Below, piece after piece: positions 1 through 5,558 of a DNA stretch of 10,092 bases. The notes beneath the pieces were generated by a model. That model worked only from the letters and a program-made list of their open reading frames with translations, did not search any database and was not told where the DNA came from. Both the position numbers and the translations under genes were made by a program. Source of the stretch: CAZPMC01 sp964587755 (GTDB lineage: Bacteria > Bacillota > Clostridia > Acetivibrionales > DTU013); NCBI GenBank assembly GCA_964587755.1, contig CAZPMC010000054.1, positions 1 through 10,092 of the forward strand, written 5' to 3'. Within the stretch, counting starts at the first letter, position 1; the number at the start of each line of letters is the position of its first letter.

Positions 1-2999
1 ATATTGAATATCACACTGGTCAAATTAAGCGGAAAAAAAGAATATATAATCTGATGGACAATGCTTCTGTTATTTCCGATAATTCCCCGATTAAGGAGCC
101 TTTAATTGAAGTCATCGATGCATATAATCAGTCCGTTGCCGATGAAACCAGTCCTATATTAAAAAGCTCCGTAACGAAACTTGTTAAAGCGGAGAGTCAA
201 GATATTATTCCAATTGAAGCTGGTACTATAAACGGCAAGTTTGCTAATTATATTAACTCTACTTTAAAATATGACAAAATAGGCATATTTGTCAGCAAAG
301 TAGATACTTCAAATTACCCGGAAATTGCAGCGTATCTTCATATAAACGGAGAAAAAGACAATATTATCGGTCTTGCAGATGATTTTAAAGAAAGAGATTT
401 CGAACTGGTGGATACCCATTACTTAATTAAGGATTTTAAAATCGACAAGGATAGCAGTAAGGCGGATACAAGCATTGCTATTGTGCTTGATCGCAGCGGC
501 AGCATGGCAGGGCAGCCTCTTGCTGATGCTATGAATGCAGTATCAGCATGTGTTGAGCACATGGACAGTTCAAATCAATATCTTTCTATTGTTTCATACG
601 ATAATGAAGCATCTGTAGTTGCTTCCAGGACTAATAATAAAGATTCATTAAAAAAAGGCATCCGTTCAATAAGTTCGGGTGGAGGAACTAATATCCCCGG
701 GGGAATTGAGGCCGGAATAAGTACCTTGAAGGGTAGCAGTGGTAACAGAGCCATTATACTCCTGACTGACGGGCAGGATGGAAATACGGATGAAATGGAG
801 TCTGCCATTGACAAAGCAAAAAGAAGCGGAATATCTATATTCACAGTTGGCTTAGGAGATGTTAACAGTGAGTATCTACGGAATATCGCAGATAAAACTG
901 GCGGCAAATTTATTGTGACATCTACTTCAACTGAGCTTGAGGATATTTATATAACATTGCAAAAATACATAGTGAACAATTACTGCATAAAATACACGAT
1001 TGAAAAAAACCCGCGGGAAATTCAGAGAAATCTCTATGTCAGCATACCAAAATACCAAACATCATGTAAAAAAGACTATACTATATATGAGGAGACGTCA
1101 GAAGAGAATAGGGTGTCTGAGGATATAAGCCCGGTGACTGAAAACACCTTCAAAATAGCATCTGTAACTCCTAACTGTTTTTCCTATGGAGATATTCAAA
1201 AGGGTAAAGAAATAACTATTTCAGGCTATGGCTTTACTGATGCCATGAAGATAAGTTTTGGAGAGGTTGAGCTAAAAAATGTACGCCTTGAGGATTCAAC
1301 TACAGTAAAAGGGGTTTTGAAGGGAGAACTTGCTTGTGGTTCTTACCAATTAAAGATTGTTACTGCCGACGGAAGAGTAGCTATTAGGGATGAAGCCCTG
1401 CGCATATTCCGTGCTGGCATGACAACAAAGGTAAGATTGGGTTCAACTATTATAACCGCCGACAGCATAGGGCAGACCGGTGAGAGGGAGTTTGTTGCAA
1501 CTGGAAATGTCTTAATCAATGGATTTATCCACTGTGATGGAGATATTAATATTACTGTTAATAATTTACCCGGTGATTTTGATATTGCAACAGGCAGTAT
1601 GTCCTATTTGGGAGATAGGGGAGTACTATCAGGGAATGCAAAGTTGTACATAAATTACCAACAGCTTTCCGGTACAGGAACCGTTAAAAAGTCTTTCGCG
1701 AAGCTGGCGCTTGGAGGCCGGGACTATGTTCTCAGGGATGGTGAATTCGCCATCGGTATTAACGGTACTGCTTCGGATTTTGATATTACAATGAATACAG
1801 CAGATTTGCATATTCCTTTTATTGCGGATATAAAGATTGCAAGGATGAAGCTTTATTCTGACCGCATCCAAGTTAGCATCGACGAATTAAACCCGGTTAG
1901 AATTATTGACAACATAAAGGATGCTACAAAAGGAAATGTTCTTACAAGCAGTAAAGAGCGGGAAGCTCTGTACACGGCGGTGAAGCCGGTAAAGCGCGAT
2001 GAGGTTTTTAAATTCAAGTCGTCAAAAGCAATAGGTGGAAGTATGGATGTTGCCATAACCGCCGATGATATTAGGGTTGGCTTAGAGGTGAAGCTTGATT
2101 CTAAAAACACTATAAGCTTCGGGTCAATTGGTTTGCAAAGTGCAGAGCTTAAAATAAATTCCATTGATCCTTCCAACGAGTACTGGAAATTAAAAGGAGA
2201 AATTGATTTCTCAAAGATAGTAAAAGGCTTCGGGGGCACGGGTATATCCGGACTGAATGGACATATTTCATCATACTACTGGTGTTTGGATGAAATTGAA
2301 ATCACTGCTGATTTGTATCCGGGAATACCGATTTATAACGTTGTATATATAGATAAGATGGGCTTAAATCTAGATGGTGCCAGTACATTATTCTTAAATT
2401 CCGGCTGGATTCCGGAAAATGCGAAAAAGCTTATATTTGCCGATGATAATTTACAGGCTGTAAAACAAAAGGATGTTATCCTCTCAGGAATTGCTGCAGC
2501 AGATGCAAATCTGTTTAAATCATTTAAGCTCAAAGTCCCCAAGGATTTTACCAAGTGGGGACAGCTTGGGGATATTGATGGGAAAATGTCCTATAATTTC
2601 AGCGGTGTGGAATTTTCTATTGCGGCTGATTTAAAGATTTTAAAACAGAAGCTTGCCAATGCATCCGTTAAATTCGGCAAAAGCGGCATTGGTGTAAATG
2701 CAGGGGCTCAATTAGATCTATCAATATTAGATTGTAATATCGGTGGTACTGTAGATATAGGAATTAATTCCTCATGGACAATGCTTACCCTTTCAATGGG
2801 AGTTAAAGGCAATCTGGATTGCGGCTTTTTAAATGTGCATTACAAGGGGGATTCAAGCCTTAAATTCTTGGCAGAATATGATGGTTCTTATTACGCCGTT
2901 GAGCTTTCACAGAATAATAAAGTAAATAAATATTGGTACGATAGCGACGGCAAACCTTTATTCTGGAACAGGTTTCACAAGACGACGTATTTTGAATAA
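1..2999 (+). CDS. Large VWA-domain protein with TIG-like domain and beta-rich tail, 5' end outside the window
   Basis: The frame is open from the left edge (first full codon at 3). The first ATG, at 54, has no Shine-Dalgarno in front of it, so the gene probably begins upstream. Residues are numbered from that ATG (981 residues). Residues 75-136 look like the small beta domain often found before VWA domains. Residues about 141-315 are a VWA domain with a complete MIDAS metal site: D146-x-S148-x-S150 (DRSGSM), T212 in GGGTN and D239 in LLTDGQDG. Residues about 369-451 resemble an IPT/TIG Ig-like fold (SVTPN, then ITISGYGF, then FGEVEL). Residues 452-981 are alternating short beta strands with Gly/Asn turns and match no family I recognise. 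VWA domains with an intact MIDAS usually bind protein ligands through Mg2+. Surface or envelope location is inferred from the exported, membrane-anchored neighbours; the targeting signal, if any, lies outside the window. The exact function is unknown. Confidence 0.85.
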   Translation, partial: IEYHTGQIKRKKRIYNLMDNASVISDNSPIKEPLIEVIDAYNQSVADETSPILKSSVTKLVKAESQDIIPIEAGTINGKFANYINSTLKYDKIGIFVSKVDTSNYPEIAAYLHINGEKDNIIGLADDFKERDFELVDTHYLIKDFKIDKDSSKADTSIAIVLDRSGSMAGQPLADAMNAVSACVEHMDSSNQYLSIVSYDNEASVVASRTNNKDSLKKGIRSISSGGGTNIPGGIEAGISTLKGSSGNRAIILLTDGQDGNTDEMESAIDKAKRSGISIFTVGLGDVNSEYLRNIADKTGGKFIVTSTSTELEDIYITLQKYIVNNYCIKYTIEKNPREIQRNLYVSIPKYQTSCKKDYTIYEETSEENRVSEDISPVTENTFKIASVTPNCFSYGDIQKGKEITISGYGFTDAMKISFGEVELKNVRLEDSTTVKGVLKGELACGSYQLKIVTADGRVAIRDEALRIFRAGMTTKVRLGSTIITADSIGQTGEREFVATGNVLINGFIHCDGDINITVNNLPGDFDIATGSMSYLGDRGVLSGNAKLYINYQQLSGTGTVKKSFAKLALGGRDYVLRDGEFAIGINGTASDFDITMNTADLHIPFIADIKIARMKLYSDRIQVSIDELNPVRIIDNIKDATKGNVLTSSKEREALYTAVKPVKRDEVFKFKSSKAIGGSMDVAITADDIRVGLEVKLDSKNTISFGSIGLQSAELKINSIDPSNEYWKLKGEIDFSKIVKGFGGTGISGLNGHISSYYWCLDEIEITADLYPGIPIYNVVYIDKMGLNLDGASTLFLNSGWIPENAKKLIFADDNLQAVKQKDVILSGIAAADANLFKSFKLKVPKDFTKWGQLGDIDGKMSYNFSGVEFSIAADLKILKQKLANASVKFGKSGIGVNAGAQLDLSILDCNIGGTVDIGINSSWTMLTLSMGVKGNLDCGFLNVHYKGDSSLKFLAEYDGSYYAVELSQNNKVNKYWYDSDGKPLFWNRFHKTTYFE

Positions 3000-3002
3000 A
3001 TC

Positions 3003-3008
3003 GGGAGG
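3003..3008 (+). promoter_or_regulatory. Ribosome binding site of the Ig-like surface protein gene
   Basis: GGGAGG sits 6 bases before the ATG at 3015, in the 15-base gap after the VWA gene stop. It fixes the start, and the resulting N-terminus is a textbook signal peptide. Confidence 0.8.
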
Positions 3009-3014
3009 CATATA

Positions 3015-4529
3015 ATGAAAAAAACAATCGTATTTACAGCAATGATAATAATATTTGCACTTCTTATATCAACAGGTGTTTATGCAAAGACAGAGACGAT
3101 TGAAATTGTGTTTGATACTCAGATGAATAATTGCATATTCACTGTTGTGTGGGATAATGAGGAGCAAAGGGCTGATGTTGAAATTATATCTCCGGAAGGG
3201 GAAAAATTCGGAAATTTGTTGACTCCCGGTCAAACAACAGAAAGAGAAGGTGCTGTTTATGTAAATGTGGGTACGGCACCTGCCGGAACGTGGAAGGTTA
3301 CAATAACAGGTGAAGCTTTAGGGAAGGTAGACATTTTTGCAGGTGAGCTTCCAGGCGCTATGGAAATTGAAATATTTAATGTTGAAAAAAACGAAAATGG
3401 CTATGATGCCTCCTGGAGCATATCAAATGCAATGGATGATTTATACATTGACATTTATGCCGATACGGACGATGAAGGCTACGATGGTACTAAAGTTGCA
3501 ACTTTTACTGCAAGTCAGGTATCTGAAGGCTCCTTCTCTGTCCATAATTTGGACAATGGGCACTATTTCTATTACATGAAAGCATATGACAAAACAGGTG
3601 TGTTTGACTACAAATACACACAAAAGGCCATATTACATGAAAACGCCGGTTCTTTTGATAAGCTTATGCATGTTAAAGCTTTTTTAGTAAACGGAGATAT
3701 ATTCATTACATGGGAGGGGGCAGATGAACAGTATAGGGTTATGCTGTTTGATGTGGATACCCTAAAGATGCTTGCTGATGAAATAACGACAGACAACAGC
3801 TTTATAATTGCTTTTCCTGAAGGGCGCAGCGAAGTGTTTGCAGCAGTTGCGTCCTACAGGCGAAACGCAACAGGTAAATACGATTTATACAAGGTTTCAA
3901 ACAAGTCTCTTCCTATAGCAGATGTTGTATTCCCCCAAGAGAGTGTTACAAATAAAACCATAGTCTTTGCAGATATAACCATGGACGGTGAGTACACTGT
4001 ATCAGCAACTCTAAATGAAGAGCTTCTTTTAGAAGAAAGCACCCAAACAGGGAAATATCAAATATCGCTTAAAGAGGGTGATAATTCTATTATTTTTATA
4101 ATAACAGACGCTGATGGAAACAAGAGGACGTTTCTTAAAGAGATCTATTTGGATTCAAAGCCGCCTCAACTGGCCCTTTACAGTGATATCAACGGCTTTA
4201 GAACCAGTGAATCCTACGTGTATATTGAAGGGTATACCGAAGCCGGTGCAAAGCTTACCTGTAATAATCAGACGGTTGAAACAGTTGGAAGCTACTTTAG
4301 TATCCGCCATGATTTATCTCTGGGAAGAAATAAGATAGTTATTTGTGCAACTGATATAGCAGGCAATGAGTCGATCTATACGGCAATTGTATACCGGAAA
4401 TTTTTCACAGCAAAAACAATCAGGTGGTTTATCTTAATTGTGGCTGCTCTTGTGCTGGTTTTAGCGGAGTCTGTTATTTTATTTAAGGGCGTTAAAAGGA
4501 GGAACAATGAAAACAATAAGAGTAATTAG
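3015..4529 (+). CDS. Exported, membrane-anchored multi-domain Ig/FN3-like protein
   Basis: This 504-residue protein has an N-terminal signal peptide: K2-K3, a hydrophobic core at about 5-20, and a likely signal peptidase I site after V-Y-A24. Near the C-terminus a hydrophobic helix (about 471-490) is followed by a basic tail (KGVKRR), which predicts a single-pass protein with its bulk outside the cell. The exterior looks like a chain of beta sandwiches. Residues about 25-115 resemble a pre-peptidase-like domain (PEG turn, then AGTWKVTITG). Residues about 116-205 are FN3-like, with a DTDDEGYDGT loop at 150-159. Residues about 206-290 may be another such domain. Two Ig-like modules follow at about 300-380 and 383-460; the last has the pattern PP, EGYTEAGAKL, LGRNKI, ATDIAGNES seen in bacterial Ig-like repeats of secreted enzymes and adhesins. 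No catalytic motif is visible. It lies 15 bases after the VWA gene and overlaps the next gene, so the three are probably one operon. A role as surface partner or scaffold for the VWA protein is inference. Confidence 0.85.
   Translation: MKKTIVFTAMIIIFALLISTGVYAKTETIEIVFDTQMNNCIFTVVWDNEEQRADVEIISPEGEKFGNLLTPGQTTEREGAVYVNVGTAPAGTWKVTITGEALGKVDIFAGELPGAMEIEIFNVEKNENGYDASWSISNAMDDLYIDIYADTDDEGYDGTKVATFTASQVSEGSFSVHNLDNGHYFYYMKAYDKTGVFDYKYTQKAILHENAGSFDKLMHVKAFLVNGDIFITWEGADEQYRVMLFDVDTLKMLADEITTDNSFIIAFPEGRSEVFAAVASYRRNATGKYDLYKVSNKSLPIADVVFPQESVTNKTIVFADITMDGEYTVSATLNEELLLEESTQTGKYQISLKEGDNSIIFIITDADGNKRTFLKEIYLDSKPPQLALYSDINGFRTSESYVYIEGYTEAGAKLTCNNQTVETVGSYFSIRHDLSLGRNKIVICATDIAGNESIYTAIVYRKFFTAKTIRWFILIVAALVLVLAESVILFKGVKRRNNENNKSN
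4496..4502 (+). promoter_or_regulatory. Ribosome binding site of the small membrane protein gene, inside the preceding gene
   Basis: AAGGAGG lies 4 bases before the ATG at 4507 and within the coding sequence for the basic C-terminal tail of the Ig-like protein. This arrangement suggests translational coupling. Confidence 0.75.
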
Positions 4530-4764
4530 AATAATATCTGTCATATTTTCAATGATTTGTGGTGCCTATACAGCTTTTGCAATGTACAGCATATGGGGGG
4601 ACAAGCTTTTATATTATAACTCTAAAACCGGATATATACTTTCTGTCAGCTACAAATGGACATTGCTGCTTTTCTTGATTTTTATTGCAGCAGACATTTT
4701 ATTAACTCTTCTTTTGCTGAAAAAGAAAAAGGATTCTAAACAGACAGGAAATTTAGAAAAATGA
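4507..4764 (+). CDS. Small two-helix membrane protein, unknown function
   Basis: The gene encodes 85 residues and overlaps the end of the preceding gene by 23 bases in another frame. Two hydrophobic helices are visible, at about 9-30 and 51-71. The basic N-terminus (K2, R5, R8) and the KKKKDSK run after helix 2 put both ends in the cytoplasm by the positive-inside rule. That leaves an outside loop of about 20 residues (31-50) with several tyrosines. I recognise no family. The strong Shine-Dalgarno, the overlap and the clear membrane topology argue for a real gene rather than a chance frame. The most likely role is a membrane partner of the Ig-like and VWA proteins encoded just upstream, but this rests only on gene position. 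Confidence 0.75.
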   Translation: MKTIRVIRIISVIFSMICGAYTAFAMYSIWGDKLLYYNSKTGYILSVSYKWTLLLFLIFIAADILLTLLLLKKKKDSKQTGNLEK

Positions 4765-4770
4765 TATACT
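4741..4770 (+). promoter_or_regulatory. Possible extended -10 promoter before the LUD-domain gene
   Basis: TATACT at 4765-4770 is preceded by TGA, giving the extended -10 form TGnTATACT. A weak -35 candidate, CAGACA at 4741-4746, lies 18 bases upstream. Transcription would start near 4777, leaving a leader of about 30 bases before the LUD gene ATG. The element overlaps the end of the small membrane protein gene. AT-rich sequence yields such matches by chance, so this is tentative. Confidence 0.4.
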
Positions 4771-4790
4771 AAAATTATACCAAAATATAA

Positions 4791-4797
4791 AAGGAGG
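4791..4797 (+). promoter_or_regulatory. Ribosome binding site of the LUD-domain gene
   Basis: AAGGAGG is a full consensus Shine-Dalgarno, 8 bases before the ATG at 4806. It supports that start and suggests efficient translation. Confidence 0.8.
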
Positions 4798-4805
4798 CAG
4801 CGCAA

Positions 4806-5480
4806 ATGGATAAAAACTTAAAAGCTATCATTGATTTACGCATTCAAAAAACAGCAGAAAATTTAAGAAAAAATAATATGCAGGTATTTTGTGTTGAAAA
4901 AAAGGAAGATGTAGTCCCGGTAGTTGAGAGTTTATTGTCGGAGGGTGATACAGTTGCTGCCGGAGGCTCAGTAAGCCTTGCAGAGTCAGGCGTTATGGAG
5001 CTTCTTTGCTGCGGGAAATATAATTTTCTCGACAGATCAAAAAGCGGTTTGACAAGAGAGGAAATAGAAGATATTTACAGGCAGTCTTTTTTTGCAGATG
5101 CTTATTTTTGCAGTTCAAATGCTGTTACCGAAAAGGGCGAGCTTTACAATGTTGACGGCAATTCCAACAGAGTAGCCGCTATCTGCTACGGCCCAAAATC
5201 AGTTATTATGGTCGTGGGGTACAATAAAATAGTTAAGGACATGGATGAAGCAATAAGGAGAGTTAAAACAACGGCAGCCCCGGCAAATTGCGTTCGTCTG
5301 AACTGTGATACTTATTGCAAAGAAAAGGGTGAATGCATGTCGTTTTTATCTGATGACTTATATATGCCATCTGGGTGCAGCAGTACAGGGAGAATCTGCT
5401 GTAATTATGTTGTATCCGCCATGCAGAGGGTAAAAAACAGAATAAAGGTGATACTTGTAGCTGAGGAGCTTGGATTTTAA
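4806..5480 (+). CDS. LUD-domain protein (LutC/YkgG-like, DUF162), 'lactate utilization protein' family
   Basis: This is a complete 224-residue protein. The middle carries the family signature: a small-residue turn (AAGGSVSLAESG), then SSNAVTEKGELYNVDGNSNR at 103-122, then GPKSVIMVVGYNKIVKDMDEAI. The C-terminal third is rich in cysteine (C162, C167, C171, C177, C191, C198, C199) and ends in a KVILVAEELGF-type tail, as in stand-alone clostridial members. In LutC the LUD domain is part of the LutABC complex for L-lactate oxidation. No lutA or lutB neighbour is present here, so lactate use is only a family label. The cysteines might bind a metal or an iron-sulfur cluster, which is inference. The gene lies 41 bases after the small membrane protein gene and 78 bases before smc. 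It is probably a passenger between two operons rather than a partner of either. Confidence 0.88.
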   Translation: MDKNLKAIIDLRIQKTAENLRKNNMQVFCVEKKEDVVPVVESLLSEGDTVAAGGSVSLAESGVMELLCCGKYNFLDRSKSGLTREEIEDIYRQSFFADAYFCSSNAVTEKGELYNVDGNSNRVAAICYGPKSVIMVVGYNKIVKDMDEAIRRVKTTAAPANCVRLNCDTYCKEKGECMSFLSDDLYMPSGCSSTGRICCNYVVSAMQRVKNRIKVILVAEELGF

Positions 5481-5500
5481 AAGCTGTAGTGTGAAAATTC

Positions 5501-5528
5501 TTGAAACTGCCCCCATTTGTGGTAGAAT
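5501..5528 (+). promoter_or_regulatory. Likely sigma-A-type promoter of smc-ftsY
   Basis: TTGAAA (5501-5506) and TAGAAT (5523-5528) each match consensus at 5 of 6 bases and are separated by 16 bases. The predicted start is near 5535, about 24 bases before the smc start codon. It lies in the only sizeable gap between the LUD gene and smc, which fits the start of the smc-ftsY operon. A perfect TATAAT at 5530-5535 lacks a -35 partner at normal spacing. Confidence 0.6.
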
Positions 5529-5551
5529 GTATAATGAACTTTAAATGGGGG
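5510..5551 (+). repeat. Perfect 9-bp inverted repeat covering the smc ribosome binding site
   Basis: CCCCCATTT at 5510-5518 is the exact reverse complement of AAATGGGGG at 5543-5551, and a G-U pair (5519 with 5542) can extend the stem inward. The loop is about 22-24 bases. The right arm contains most of the G-run that serves as the smc Shine-Dalgarno. The left arm lies between the promoter -35 and -10, upstream of the predicted transcription start. Only RNA coming from upstream would therefore hold both arms. There is no U-run after the stem, so it is not an ordinary terminator. Confidence 0.6.
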
Positions 5552-5552
5552 G
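5547..5552 (+). promoter_or_regulatory. G-run ribosome binding site that decides the smc start
   Basis: GGGGGG at 5547-5552 can pair with the 16S tail using G-U wobbles. It is 6 bases from the TTG at 5559 but directly abuts the TTG at 5553. The spacing favours 5559, which also yields the family-typical N-terminus MYLKRLDIQGFKSF. Confidence 0.65.
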
Positions 5553-5558
5553 TTGCTA

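Noticed and set aside
2535..2573. Inverted repeat TCCCCAAG / CTTGGGGA inside the VWA gene
   Set aside because: It lies in the middle of a clearly coding region, has a 21-base loop and no U-run, and is probably chance.
3337..4338. Short plus-strand frames at 3337-3579 and 4114-4338 inside the Ig-like gene
   Set aside because: They sit wholly inside a well-supported gene in another frame, without ribosome binding sites or plausible protein features.
5530..5535. Perfect TATAAT upstream of smc as the -10
   Set aside because: No acceptable -35 at 16-18 bases (the 17-base position reads CTGCCC). The TTGAAA/TAGAAT pair is better balanced, though both may contribute.
5553..5558. TTG at 5553 as the smc start, adding two residues
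   Set aside because: It directly abuts the G-run binding site, leaving no spacer, and the extra residues do not fit the usual SMC N-terminus.
5481..5558. Rho-independent terminator after the LUD gene
   Set aside because: The only stem here (5510-5551) has a long loop and no U-run, and it ends at the smc ribosome binding site.
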